A program made the translations under genes and the position numbers. Below, piece after piece: positions 45,527-54,396 of a DNA stretch of 64,000 bases (its first letter is position 1; each line of letters starts with the position of its first letter). This stretch comes from Chryseobacterium mulctrae (GTDB taxonomy: Bacteria; Bacteroidota; Bacteroidia; Flavobacteriales; Weeksellaceae): assembly GCF_006175945.1 (NCBI RefSeq), contig NZ_VAJL01000002.1:1-64000 (forward strand), written 5' to 3'. The notes beneath the pieces are model-generated. The model made no database searches and was not told the DNA's origin. It was given only the letters and a program-made list of their open reading frames with translations.

Positions 45527-46003
45527 TTAATCTTGATTTGTTAGATCATCTATGTGAACAATCTCTCCAGAATGGTTGAAGGTTACTATTTCATCAAATT
45601 TATATTCTACACCATTAATTTTTTGAGTTCCAATTAACCTATATCTAACTTGGTCACTTTCGGGAAAATAATGTGTCAATCTCCATTCCTCTACGGTTAT
45701 ATATGGTTTATAAAACCAATTTTGAAACATATAATATAATTTAATATATGCTTTTGATGGATTTGAATGTCCGTAAAAATATTCTACATCATCAGAGAAA
45801 AAAGGTATTATCCAAGGATATATATTATCAAATCTTTCTCGAATATGTCTAGATTCAATAAATCTTGCCGCTTGTAATTCATATCTATCATCTGTAAAAT
45901 TATCAGCAGCATAATAATCTTTTGAATAAAATTCTAACTTTAACCATAAACTAAGTACAATAATGATACTAACAAAAATGTATATTTTTTTCCCCTTACT
46001 CAT
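45527..46003 (-). CDS. Membrane-anchored hypothetical protein (TnB cargo)
   Basis: 158 residues. One N-terminal transmembrane helix (IYIFVSIIIVLSLWL), then a soluble domain rich in Tyr and Phe that may be a small NTF2-like or cystatin-like alpha/beta fold. Not recognised. Its start overlaps the stop of the upstream 58-residue gene by 8 nt. Confidence 0.55.
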   Translation of the reverse strand: MSKGKKIYIFVSIIIVLSLWLKLEFYSKDYYAADNFTDDRYELQAARFIESRHIRERFDNIYPWIIPFFSDDVEYFYGHSNPSKAYIKLYYMFQNWFYKPYITVEEWRLTHYFPESDQVRYRLIGTQKINGVEYKFDEIVTFNHSGEIVHIDDLTNQD

Positions 46004-46172
46004 TATTTTTTTTCATATTAAATCCTACAATTGCACATATAATTCCTAAGCTGGTTGATAGTAAGAATGGATTTCCCATCTGACTATTAGCTAAAGTAGA
46101 GTAAAGCGCCAAAATTGCAATTCCAAAAATATTTCCAAGGACAAAACCGACTATTGCTAACAAGATTTTCAT
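45996..46172 (-). CDS. Small two-helix membrane protein (TnB cargo)
   Basis: 58 residues beginning MKILLAIVGFVLGNIFGIAI. Two hydrophobic helices are separated by NSQMGNPF. It overlaps the next gene by 8 nt, so the pair is probably co-translated. No known family. Confidence 0.5.
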   Translation of the reverse strand: MKILLAIVGFVLGNIFGIAILALYSTLANSQMGNPFLLSTSLGIICAIVGFNMKKNNE

Positions 46173-46294
46173 AAATACCCTAAAATTTAAAATGTTTACT
46201 AATTTAGATAAATTCTACATTTTTTATTATAGTTGACCTATTATAATAATATACTTTCATAATATCAGCATAATTTAATGATTGACATTGCTTG

Positions 46295-49255
46295 TTACAA
46301 ATTTCTCAAAGCTCTAAACTCTCCTTTTTTAAGTTTGATTCTCTCTTCCCAAACATAATCTCCGGTAAGGTGAATATGTTCCCATCCTAAAGGAGAAAGA
46401 TATTGAAGTAACTCTTCATTAATTTCTTCGCCCTGTTCTTTCAGGTGCTGCACTGCTTTTTCAATATAAACCGTATTCCATAAAACAATAGCAGCGGTTA
46501 CCAAATTAAGACCGCTTGCCTTATACCGTTGATTTTCAAAGCTACGTTCTCTGACTTCTCCAAACCTGTTAAAATATACAGCTCTTGCCAAAGCATTTCT
46601 GGCTTCCCCTTTATTAAGCCCCGCAGTAACTCTGCGCCTAAGTTCCGGACTCATGTACCAGTCGAGCATAAATAAGGTTCTTTCAATTTTACCCAATTCC
46701 CGCAATGCTACAGCCAGTCCGTTTTGCCTTGGATAACTTCCAATCTTCTTTACAATGAGTGAAGCTGTAACAGTTCCATTTTTTATGGAAGCTGCAAGCC
46801 TTAAAATTTCGTCCCAATTTTGAATAATCTTTTTACTGTTGATTGTTCCTCCTATATGTTCTGATAAAGCAGAATAGCCCGTAGATGCTTCAGGAATAAA
46901 TAGCTTCTTATCATTTAAATCTCTAATTCTTGGGGCGAATTTAAATCCCAATAACTGCATCAAAGCAAACACATGATCGGTAAACCCCGAAGTATCTGTA
47001 TAATGTTCTTCTATCTGTACATCAGATTCATGATAGAGAAGCCCATCCAAAACATAGGTAGCATCCCTCACTCCTACATTGATGACCTTGGTATGGAAAG
47101 GCGCGTACTGATCGGAGATATGAGTATAAAACTGAACTCCGGGACTGCTTCCATATTTCGGATTAATATTTCCGGTTCTTTGCGCATAGCTTCCGGTAGC
47201 AAACCTTTGACCGTCCGAAGAAGATGTTTTGCCTTCTCCCCAGTAAGAAGAAAATGAATGATCGGATTGAGTATTGATAATTTCCGCTAATGCTGAAGAA
47301 TACGTTTCATCCCGGATATGCCACGCCTGAAGCCATGAGAGTTTTGCATAGGAAGTTCCCGGAGAAGCTTCAGACATTTTTCTTAAACCCAAATTGATGG
47401 CATCTGACAGTATTACAGTAAGTAACAGTTTTTTTTCATCAGCTTTATTTCCGGATTTTAGATGAATAAATTTGTCTGTAAAGCCCGTCCACTGATCGAC
47501 TTCTTTCAAAAGATCGGTAATTTTAATAAGAGGAAGCAAACCGTATATTTTTTTTCCTAAAACTTCAGCTTCTTCAGGAACTGTATTTTCAAGAGGTTTA
47601 ATTTTTATTCTGTCTTTAATAATAGAAGAGTCCGGAAGTTCATTGCTTTCAATAAGTTTACAAACGATTTGTATTTTATTTGAAAGAAGCTCCATCCGCT
47701 CTGAAAGAAACTTTTCTACATTCAAAGCTACATCAAGAGGAACTTGATTCTGATCTCTCATTTCAGTAAATCTGTCTGCAGGAATAAGATAATCTTCAAA
47801 ATCTTTGTACTGTCTTGATCCCTGCACCCAAAGATCTCCGGAACGCAGATGGTTCTTGAGTTCAGAAAATATGCACAGTTCATAAAACTTTCTATCGGTA
47901 CCGTTCTCAGTAAATACAAGTTCTTCCCATCTTTTTCTTATAAAACCTGATGGTAGCTTTTCCGGAAGCCTTTTTATTTTTCCTTCATATAAGTCGATCA
48001 GGATAGCCACTGCCTTTAAAATATCTTCTGCTACAGGGGCAGAACGGAGTTCTAACTCTTTCAGAAATTCTCCACCATATTTTTTTATCGTGAAATATTT
48101 ATCGGATATAAAATATAGTGAGTCAAAATTTTGTTTAGCCGTTAAGTTTTTAGCTTCCGAAATACTTTGAGCCAGAGCTTCCCACGAAATAACCGACTCA
48201 ACAGCATCGAAAGGATCTTCTCCTGTTTCTCTTGCATCAAGAAGTGCATTTCCAATTTTAAAAAATATACCGAGCTGTTCTCCCATAGATTTTCCAGAGT
48301 CCTGCATTTTTTGTGTTTGTGTATTCTTTGCATATCTGAATAAAGAACCGATGATCTTATCATTCATTTCTATAATTTCATCGAAAATAGAAGCTTTGGT
48401 TTCCAGAAGTATTGCTACCAATGTTGCGTATCTCCGGGATTCTTCAAAATCCCTTAGATGCTGTGGTGTCATCTGTCTCCCTTCTCTGGCTATTTTTAGT
48501 AATCGGTTTTGATGAATATCCTTACCAATATCTTTTGGAAAATTAATATCTTTAATTGTTCTCAACCTCTTTATGTGCATCAGTAAAAATTTTGAATTGA
48601 CCGCCTGTGGGGATTGCTTGAGCCAATTTAGTTGACTGACGCTGCCTTTTTCCTGTAAGTTGAGAAGAGCATCTAATAACTGTTTCTGATGATTGGACAA
48701 TGAAGAACTCAGGGTATCATAAATTTGCTTTTCTGCATTGATTAGGACTTCTGAGCAAAGCCTTTCAATTGTATTGATAGAAGGAAGCTGTATTTTATTT
48801 GTCCTTAAATAAGTGATGAATTCCTCAGCTATAATTACAGCTCTATCTGTTTGTAGTGCTTTATCATGAATATATTTTAAAGAAGCTTCCTGCTCAAATT
48901 CACTATATGTTTTGAAGCCAAAAATTTTTCTGATTAATGTAATATGCTCTCTTCTGGTTACATCCCGAACAGCGTATTTTTCCCAAACAGATTGATTAAT
49001 ATTAAGTTGTTCGCAAACATATTGTAATAGCAAAAACTCCGGAGTTTCGTTAGATTTTAAAACCTTGCCTGGAAACCGTAGATAACATAGTTGTATAGCA
49101 AACCCTAATTTGTTTGCAGTGCCTCTACAATTTTGCTCAATAATTATAATATCAGATTCCGCAAGAGTATACCAACGTATGATGTCTTCTTTTAAAGAAG
49201 GAGACTCAATTAAATTTTCTTTCTCTTTTTCAGATAATATTTTTCTTAAAGCCAT
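46295..49255 (-). CDS. tnpA: TnB Tn3-family transposase
   Basis: 986 residues, the same length as TnA's transposase. The DDE region is nearly identical (LDGLLYHESD, HYTDTSGFTDHVFAL, NKGEARNALARA). From about residue 185 to the end there are few substitutions, whereas residues 1-180 are only distantly similar. In this family the N-terminal part binds the inner inverted repeat, and that is where TnA and TnB repeats differ. It is transcribed divergently from the toxin-antitoxin genes. Confidence 0.95.
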   Translation of the reverse strand: MALRKILSEKEKENLIESPSLKEDIIRWYTLAESDIIIIEQNCRGTANKLGFAIQLCYLRFPGKVLKSNETPEFLLLQYVCEQLNINQSVWEKYAVRDVTRREHITLIRKIFGFKTYSEFEQEASLKYIHDKALQTDRAVIIAEEFITYLRTNKIQLPSINTIERLCSEVLINAEKQIYDTLSSSLSNHQKQLLDALLNLQEKGSVSQLNWLKQSPQAVNSKFLLMHIKRLRTIKDINFPKDIGKDIHQNRLLKIAREGRQMTPQHLRDFEESRRYATLVAILLETKASIFDEIIEMNDKIIGSLFRYAKNTQTQKMQDSGKSMGEQLGIFFKIGNALLDARETGEDPFDAVESVISWEALAQSISEAKNLTAKQNFDSLYFISDKYFTIKKYGGEFLKELELRSAPVAEDILKAVAILIDLYEGKIKRLPEKLPSGFIRKRWEELVFTENGTDRKFYELCIFSELKNHLRSGDLWVQGSRQYKDFEDYLIPADRFTEMRDQNQVPLDVALNVEKFLSERMELLSNKIQIVCKLIESNELPDSSIIKDRIKIKPLENTVPEEAEVLGKKIYGLLPLIKITDLLKEVDQWTGFTDKFIHLKSGNKADEKKLLLTVILSDAINLGLRKMSEASPGTSYAKLSWLQAWHIRDETYSSALAEIINTQSDHSFSSYWGEGKTSSSDGQRFATGSYAQRTGNINPKYGSSPGVQFYTHISDQYAPFHTKVINVGVRDATYVLDGLLYHESDVQIEEHYTDTSGFTDHVFALMQLLGFKFAPRIRDLNDKKLFIPEASTGYSALSEHIGGTINSKKIIQNWDEILRLAASIKNGTVTASLIVKKIGSYPRQNGLAVALRELGKIERTLFMLDWYMSPELRRRVTAGLNKGEARNALARAVYFNRFGEVRERSFENQRYKASGLNLVTAAIVLWNTVYIEKAVQHLKEQGEEINEELLQYLSPLGWEHIHLTGDYVWEERIKLKKGEFRALRNL

Positions 49256-49412
49256 AATTTCAAATTATTCTTTGCACAAACGATCCTTTTTGCAACAGAA
49301 ATCAGAATGTTCGGGAAGCATGAATTTTACAGTCGCAAAAAAGTATTGCAAAATAAAAATATTTTGCGATATGTTTGTGCGAAATTTTTATCTTTGTGTA
49401 AATAATCTTATC
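49256..49412. promoter_or_regulatory. TnB res/operator region
   Basis: 157 nt between divergent genes with nested inverted repeats: TTTGCACAAACG at 49271 opposite TGTTTGTGCGAAA at 49372, and TTGCAAAATA / TATTTTGCGA around 49347-49369. It ends with a TATCTTTG -7 box (49389-49396), 16 nt before the antitoxin ATG. Probably the resolvase site plus autoregulated promoters. Confidence 0.6.
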
Positions 49413-49631
49413 ATGAAAAGTATTGTTATTTATCCGGATAACCCAAAACAATTCTCCGTTATTGAAGCTTTTTTAGAAGAAATGAAAATCCGTTTTAAAA
49501 GGCAGGAAGACACTATAATTTCTGAAGAAATAAAACAATCTGTCTTAGAAGGTATAAAAGATGCAGAAGAGGGAAGGCTCATTTCAAGTGAAGAAGTAAG
49601 AAAAAAAGCGGAGGCTTTATGTTCGAAATAG
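49413..49631 (+). CDS. Antitoxin of TnB toxin-antitoxin pair
   Basis: 72 residues from the ATG at 49413, directly after the -7 box. A basic N-terminus and KSIVIYPDNPKQFSVIEAFL start a short DNA-binding region, and a helical acidic C-terminus (IKDAEEGRLISSEEVRKKA) would wrap the toxin, a typical ParD/RelB-like layout. It overlaps the toxin start by 13 nt. Confidence 0.75.
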   Translation: MKSIVIYPDNPKQFSVIEAFLEEMKIRFKRQEDTIISEEIKQSVLEGIKDAEEGRLISSEEVRKKAEALCSK

Positions 49632-49915
49632 AATGGACTGAAAAAGCAGAACGTTTATATCTGGAAGCTTTGGAATTTTGGATCAACCATAACAAGTCTG
49701 CCACTTATTCAAAGAAGATCGTAAAACAGGTTTCTGAAAAAGAAGATTACATTGCCAATAATCCATACGCAGGACAGGAAGTTTTTGATATTTCTAGTGT
49801 ACGTTATGTAGTTGTCCTTAGAAAATTTTTAATTTTTTATAGAATCAATAACAAAACAATTCAAATTCTTTCCTTTTGGGACGGACATAAAAATCCACAA
49901 GATTTAGAATTATAA
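49619..49915 (+). CDS. ParE/RelE-family toxin
   Basis: 98 residues: FEIEWTEKAERLYLEALEFW, then the central YAGQEVFDISSVRYVVVLRKFLIFYRI and ILSFWDGHKNP, the usual ParE/RelE superfamily pattern. RelE members cleave mRNA at the ribosome and ParE members poison gyrase; sequence alone does not decide. It is 10 nt upstream of the resolvase, forming a three-gene unit that stabilises the transposon's host replicon. Confidence 0.85.
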   Translation: MFEIEWTEKAERLYLEALEFWINHNKSATYSKKIVKQVSEKEDYIANNPYAGQEVFDISSVRYVVVLRKFLIFYRINNKTIQILSFWDGHKNPQDLEL

Positions 49916-49925
49916 AATACTATCT

Positions 49926-50477
49926 ATGTTAATAGGATATGCCAGAGTCTCCACTCAGGAGCAGGATAATTCGCTTCAGATTGAAGCTTTGAGAAAAGCC
50001 GGTTGTGAACTTATCTTTGAGGAAAAGGTTTCCGGAGGAAGATGGGATCGCCCTAAACTTAAAGAACTTCTTAGCCATCTTCGCAAAGACGATATTGTTA
50101 TTGTCTGGAAGCTGGACAGGCTTTCCCGATCACTGAAGGATCTTCTCTTCTTGATAGAACAGATTGAAGGTAAAAAATCGGGATTCCGAAGCCTTACAGA
50201 ATCTATTGACACAACCACATCTTCAGGAAGAATGATGATGCAGATGGTAGGAGTTTTTGCGGAATTTGAAAGGGAAATGCTTAAAGAACGTACTAAAAAA
50301 GGACTTGAACACGCCCGAAAAGAAGGAAGAATCGGGGGGAGAAAACCTAAACTGAAAGAAGTCCAAAGAAAAGAAATAAAACATCTTATCCAATCGGGAC
50401 GAAAAACAGCTCCCGAAGTAGCCAAACTATTCGATGTTCATCCGGCTACTATTTACCGACTAATTAAATCAGTTTAA
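49926..50477 (+). CDS. tnpR: TnB resolvase
   Basis: 183 residues, standard length: IGYARVSTQEQDNSLQ, WKLDRLSRSLKDL, FAEFEREMLKERTKKGL and a C-terminal Hin-like helix-turn-helix (APEVAKLFDVHPATIYRLI). It ends 34 nt before the right inverted repeat. It is closer to the 7407 recombinase than to the TnA resolvase. Confidence 0.93.
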   Translation: MLIGYARVSTQEQDNSLQIEALRKAGCELIFEEKVSGGRWDRPKLKELLSHLRKDDIVIVWKLDRLSRSLKDLLFLIEQIEGKKSGFRSLTESIDTTTSSGRMMMQMVGVFAEFEREMLKERTKKGLEHARKEGRIGGRKPKLKEVQRKEIKHLIQSGRKTAPEVAKLFDVHPATIYRLIKSV

Positions 50478-50511
50478 TCTATTAAAACAAAACCTTTTAA
50501 TAGATTTTATC

Positions 50512-50549
50512 CTTAACGTACAAAATTTTACTTTTCGTCGACTGACCCC
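50512..50549 (-). repeat. TnB right inverted repeat
   Basis: 38 bp, identical inner type (TTTTGTACGTTAAG) to the left TnB repeat. The outer flank is TATAT. Confidence 0.93.
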
Positions 50550-51742
50550 TATATATGCCATTTTCAGCATACGCAAGGGAGTACGCAAGTGCAATTATTA
50601 AGAACCTCATGAAAGAAAGCATCCGGAAAGAGGATTTTTGGAGCAGATCTGCAACGGATTTACTTACTGCAGTAATTTGGTATTTAAGAAAAAAACACCC
50701 TCAATATTGCGATTTGCCCCATGCTTTGGCTCTTCTTCAAAACCCTTATAAAGAATTGATTGAGAGACTTTGTGAAGATAAAGAGGTTCGGAGTATGATT
50801 ATTTCCATTGCTACTGCAGTAGAAAGCGGAGCGAGTGAACAGATAGCCGGAGTAGTAGGAAGTTTACAGGGAGCTGTTGCACAAATTAATACTCCGGAAT
50901 TTATGTGGATTTTTGGAGCTGATGAATTTGATTTACGGTTAAATAGTTTAGAAAACCCTAGTATTATGGTTGTAGGAAGCCATCCTACAATATCCGGAAC
51001 AATTGCGCCTCTTTGTAGCCTGGTTACTTCTGTAGGTTCTAAAATGATGAACCAACCGGATAGATTGCCATCAACTGTGATGCTGGATGAATCACCTACG
51101 GTATTTATTCCGAATATAGAAGTAATTCCGAACACAGGGAGAAGCAATAAAATATCGACAATTTTATTCGTTCAGGATTTAAGCCAATTAATTGATGGTT
51201 ACGGAAAAGAGAAAGCAGATGTATTGTTTTCTGCTTGTGGGAGTCATTTTTATGGAAGGGTTGCAAGTAGTCATACTGCAGATATTTTAAGTAAACAGTT
51301 TGGAAAAGAAGACAGACTTTTTGAAACTAAAAGTACAAATAAGAAAAATACATCCATATTACAGAATAATAAAGGGAAAAGTTATTCTTACCAGGAAAGA
51401 GATGTTTTTAAGAGTTCCGAATTTATGAACTTAGGAGTAGGAGAGTTTGTAGGACGCATTGTAGAAAATGAAAATCCTTTGATTTATGCTCAATATAAAA
51501 TGAGTAAAACAAATACAAAGGTAGATTTAGCAAGTGTAGTTCCGAGAACTAGTCCAAGAAAAATACAAGAGTATTACGAGAGAGTATCAAAAGAAGCCGA
51601 ACAAATTTTAAAAGGAGAATTGGAATATCCAAAGGCAGTAAACAGAGAAGAACTGATTAAACCCACATTAGAAGAAGAGCAGGAAAGAAAAGAATCACAG
51701 GACGAAGATTTTAATTTTATTAAGAAAGTAGGCGGAGAATAG
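50550..51742 (+). pseudogene. Conjugal coupling protein (TraG/MobC type), N-terminal half lost at TnB
   Basis: 395 residues remain from MPFSAYAREYASAIIKNLM. They contain SATDLLTAVIWYLRK, a Walker B-like TVMLDESPTVFIPN, the ILFVQDLSQLIDGYGKEKADVLFSACGS segment and a C-terminal tail, matching the second half of Bacteroidota type IV coupling proteins (normally about 650 residues). The membrane anchor and Walker A region are missing and the frame starts 6 nt after the TnB repeat. The ATG at 50555 is probably fortuitous. Confidence 0.85.
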
Positions 51743-51815
51743 ATAAAATGAGAAATCAATCGGAATACAGAATTTTATTAATTGAGTATAGATCAACTTC
51801 GTAAAAGAGTATATT

Positions 51816-51846
51816 TATATTTGTGAATTCGCAAAGTAAATGCAAA
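51816..51846 (+). promoter_or_regulatory. Promoter and repeated operator of the PP-loop gene
   Basis: -7 box TATATTTG (51816-51823), then GCAAAGTAAATGCAAA (51831-51846) just at the expected transcription start. Related sequences lie downstream of the gene at 52798 and 52837, mostly inverted. It may be bound by a regulator. Confidence 0.5.
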
Positions 51847-51927
51847 AAACTTTAACTAAAACCCTAATATTTGCATCTACTATACTATTTTTTAAGCAGA
51901 GTAGATTCAATCAAATTATAAAAACAA

Positions 51928-52794
51928 ATGAGAAATATAATTCCAATATCAGGTAAGGATTCTTTAGCTACAGCAATAGTTCAAAGAACAATAGATCCTG
52001 AACTCGATTATGAATTTGTTTTCAATCCTACTGGTGCTGAATTACCTGAAGTACTTACATGGATTGATAAAGTAGAAGGATATTTGGGAAAAGAAATTAT
52101 AAAAGTTGGTGCTAATCTTAATGATATTATTGAGAGTTACAATTATTTTCTTCCAAATGGGCAATCAAGATATTGCACAAGACAGGCAAAAATCGAACCT
52201 TTTATAAGCTGGATTAATGGAGAAAGTGCGAAGGTGTATTATGGTATTAGAGCTGATGAAAATAGACAAGGCTTTAATAACTCTACTAGTCCTAATATTT
52301 TGCCAGTATATCCATTGCAGGAAATGGGAGTTAATCTTTCCGGAGTATATGATATTATTAATACAAGAGGTTTGAAACCTCCAACATTTTTCTGGAAAAG
52401 TGTATATGAAGAAGTTTGTAGAATCATAGGAACTGACGTTAGGTTTTTACTACCAGAATGGTATTTCGACATGCTCTTCGCATGGAGAAGTAGAGCCAAT
52501 TGTTATTTCTGTTTTAATCAAAGATTATATGAACTTGTGGGGCTTTTAGAACACCATCCGGATCTATTTGATATTGCAGAATCATACGAGTATAAGGGCG
52601 GTGATAATCCTTACTATTGGAAGAAAGATTATCCATTAAAAAAAATACGTGAAAATGCAGATCGTATCAAGAAAAAAAGGATTAATACTATTTGTAAAAT
52701 AATAGCACCAAAGATGATTTTAGAGCTATTTGAGGAAGAAGATTTCTTTGATATACTTGAATTAAAGAGTTGTGGGCTTTTCTGTGGCAAATGA
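51928..52794 (+). CDS. PAPS reductase-like PP-loop ATPase
   Basis: 288 residues. The PP-loop reads IPISGKDSLATAIVQ at residues 5-19. SRYCTRQAKIEPFISW near residue 76 and NCYFCFNQR near 191 supply Cys residues typical of the phosphoadenosine phosphosulfate reductase superfamily. It lacks sulfate-assimilation context. Relatives on phages and plasmids are linked to DNA or nucleotide modification and defence (DndC-like proteins belong to the same superfamily). The substrate is unknown. It stands alone and is flanked by related repeats. Confidence 0.75.
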   Translation: MRNIIPISGKDSLATAIVQRTIDPELDYEFVFNPTGAELPEVLTWIDKVEGYLGKEIIKVGANLNDIIESYNYFLPNGQSRYCTRQAKIEPFISWINGESAKVYYGIRADENRQGFNNSTSPNILPVYPLQEMGVNLSGVYDIINTRGLKPPTFFWKSVYEEVCRIIGTDVRFLLPEWYFDMLFAWRSRANCYFCFNQRLYELVGLLEHHPDLFDIAESYEYKGGDNPYYWKKDYPLKKIRENADRIKKKRINTICKIIAPKMILELFEEEDFFDILELKSCGLFCGK

Positions 52795-52797
52795 TTA

Positions 52798-52859
52798 TTT
52801 GCATTTACTTAGAAAATTTTCGCATCAACTATGCAAATTCGCATTTACTTTACAAATTG
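52798..52859. repeat. Inverted copies of the PP-loop operator
   Basis: TTTGCATTTACTT at 52798-52810 and AATTCGCATTTACTTTAC at 52837-52854 are reverse-complement relatives of the GCAAAGTAAATGCAAA element at 51831. The gene is thus bracketed by the motif. Confidence 0.55.
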
Positions 52860-52939
52860 ACAATATTACATGGTTATAAAAATTACGATATTACGTTTCC
52901 TCAAATTTCCTAACTGTTGTGAATTTTAAGCACAAAAAA

Positions 52940-52958
52940 CTCCTACAAAAAGTAGGAG
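52940..52958 (-). terminator. Terminator of bacteriocin-like operon
   Basis: CTCCTAC / GTAGGAG stem with 5-nt loop. Read on the minus strand it is followed by a T-run, 15 nt after the membrane-protein stop. Confidence 0.8.
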
Positions 52959-52973
52959 CTTTTAATGAGTTAT

Positions 52974-53291
52974 TTATCTTTTATATAACTTAAAATTATT
53001 TAAATATTTCTTAAATAATGACCATATGAATAATACAATTAAGCCTAATAAAAATTCTATATAGAAGATAAATTCTATATAGCTAGTAATTAGCAATATA
53101 AGGATGAAAAATCCTATTAAATAACTAAATAAATGTTCCTTTTTTAATAAGACTAAAATACTATAAATAGAACTACCAAATATTACTGAAATTATAAACT
53201 TGGTGACTGGAAATTCCATATTTTTAGTAAAGCCACCAGTTATAATAACAATAAAGAATATAGGAGCTATAATTTTATAGATTCTTTTCAT
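52974..53291 (-). CDS. Four-helix membrane protein, candidate immunity protein
   Basis: 105 residues, almost entirely hydrophobic, with about four transmembrane helices and basic ends (MKRIYK, NNFKLYKR). It starts 4 nt after the lipoprotein stop and shares its terminator. Small polytopic membrane proteins directly downstream of membrane-active bacteriocin genes are often immunity proteins. That role is inferred from size, topology and position; no family recognised. Confidence 0.6.
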   Translation of the reverse strand: MKRIYKIIAPIFFIVIITGGFTKNMEFPVTKFIISVIFGSSIYSILVLLKKEHLFSYLIGFFILILLITSYIEFIFYIEFLLGLIVLFIWSLFKKYLNNFKLYKR

Positions 53292-53295
53292 ACGA

Positions 53296-53964
53296 TTATT
53301 TTTGACAATCTTCTAAACATGCAAGTGCTTCATACCCAGCTACGGCAAATCCAGCCGTTCCACATGCCCATCCTGCCCATAAAGCAAAAGGACCGGCTAC
53401 AGAAGCACATGTAGCAGCCCCTGTTGCTGTGTAAAATACCATTTTTGCTCTTCCTAGTTTCGAACAAGTAGAACATTTAACCTTACTTCCTAAACTTATC
53501 TCATTGTAATATAAATCACTTGCACTTTCTATAATGTTGTATAGATCAGTCTGATTATATTCGTACAACTGAGGAAATTTAGAATATATTTGCTTTGAAT
53601 GATAATTGAGTTTAGTCTTAGCATCTGTTACTTCTTGTTGAGTATATCCTGATAAAGAAATAAAATAAGCATCATCTTTCTGAGATTCTAAAGTTTCTCT
53701 ATTAAAATTAGCTACAAAATTTTGTTTCTTTGGCATTTCTTCAAAAAAAACAATCATATCAGATAAAGCTCTAAAATCTACATCCTCAGACAAAGCAGTT
53801 GGTAAATCTTTATCGCTTATTCTTGCCATAGTTTTTGAATCACCTTTTGCAGTAGTCGTGTTTTGAGTTAATTCTGAAGAATCATTTTCACTACATGAAA
53901 TTAAAGTAGTTAATGAAAATAGAGCAACTGTGGCAGCTGCTAATAAAATTTTAATTTTTTTCAT
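53296..53964 (-). CDS. Lipoprotein with bacteriocin-like Cys-rich C-terminal domain
   Basis: 222 residues. Signal and lipobox LTTLISCSEN with Cys near residue 24, then a helical linker region. The C-terminal about 60 residues (from VKCSTCSKLGRAKMVF) carry six Cys in a Gly/Ala-rich, amphipathic to hydrophobic context (CASVAGPFALWAGWACGTAG, ACLEDCQK). This resembles halocin C8-like or other multi-disulfide membrane-active peptides. A precursor that releases a C-terminal toxin is plausible; direct evidence is lacking. It has the conserved upstream element and a membrane-protein partner. Confidence 0.62.
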   Translation of the reverse strand: MKKIKILLAAATVALFSLTTLISCSENDSSELTQNTTTAKGDSKTMARISDKDLPTALSEDVDFRALSDMIVFFEEMPKKQNFVANFNRETLESQKDDAYFISLSGYTQQEVTDAKTKLNYHSKQIYSKFPQLYEYNQTDLYNIIESASDLYYNEISLGSKVKCSTCSKLGRAKMVFYTATGAATCASVAGPFALWAGWACGTAGFAVAGYEALACLEDCQK

Positions 53965-54087
53965 AATGTTTATTTTTTATGGGTTAAAGTGTAGGCGAAT
54001 ATAAATATTATTTTTAGTTTGTGAAATAATATTTATGTATTTTTTTTTTTCAATACTCTAATTAATAGTTATTTGTAATTATTAAAT

Positions 54088-54143
54088 ATCATTATTAATG
54101 CAAAAGTATAGGAGAAAAACGACAAAACTCGACGTGTTAAAAT
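54088..54143 (-). promoter_or_regulatory. Conserved upstream element, copy 2
   Basis: Minus strand: CGTCGAGTTTTGTCG, 11-12 nt, then TACTTTTG as -7 box (54101-54108), about 140 nt upstream of the lipoprotein start. It aligns over about 55 nt with the element before the peptide gene at 43984. Confidence 0.65.
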
Positions 54144-54396
54144 AAAAGCTGAAAATATTCGAAAAAGTTTATTGCTCAGTAGTTTTTTTTACGCCTACAC
54201 CAAATTTGTTATAAAATAACAAAATAGGAAAAATTTATCTTTAGGACATGCAGGTGGGCGACCGCAACTTTATTTTAGATAATGTAATATTATTAATCCT
54301 TTCTCTATAGGATTTACAAAGAATTGAAAATTTACAAGTTCATACATGTCAGATTTATGGTAGCAATAAAAGGGAAAAAAATAAAATGTTTAGATT

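Larger units (their letters stand above)
45437..50549. mobile_element. TnB, Tn3-family transposon with toxin-antitoxin module
   Basis: 38-bp inverted repeats at 45437-45474 and 50512-50549. Contains two small membrane-protein genes, tnpA (minus), an antitoxin/toxin pair and a resolvase (plus). The flanks are CATTT (left) and TATAT (right), so the right junction does not pair with the left. Right of it lies a decapitated coupling-protein gene. Confidence 0.93.

Noticed and set aside
46973..47257. Open frame antisense to the TnB transposase, also present antisense in TnA (34763-35080)
   Set aside because: It is conserved only because the tnpA genes are nearly identical, and it has no promoter or domain.
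50976..51147. Minus-strand frame across the coupling-protein gene
   Set aside because: It is a shadow frame on the opposite strand of a well-supported protein family.
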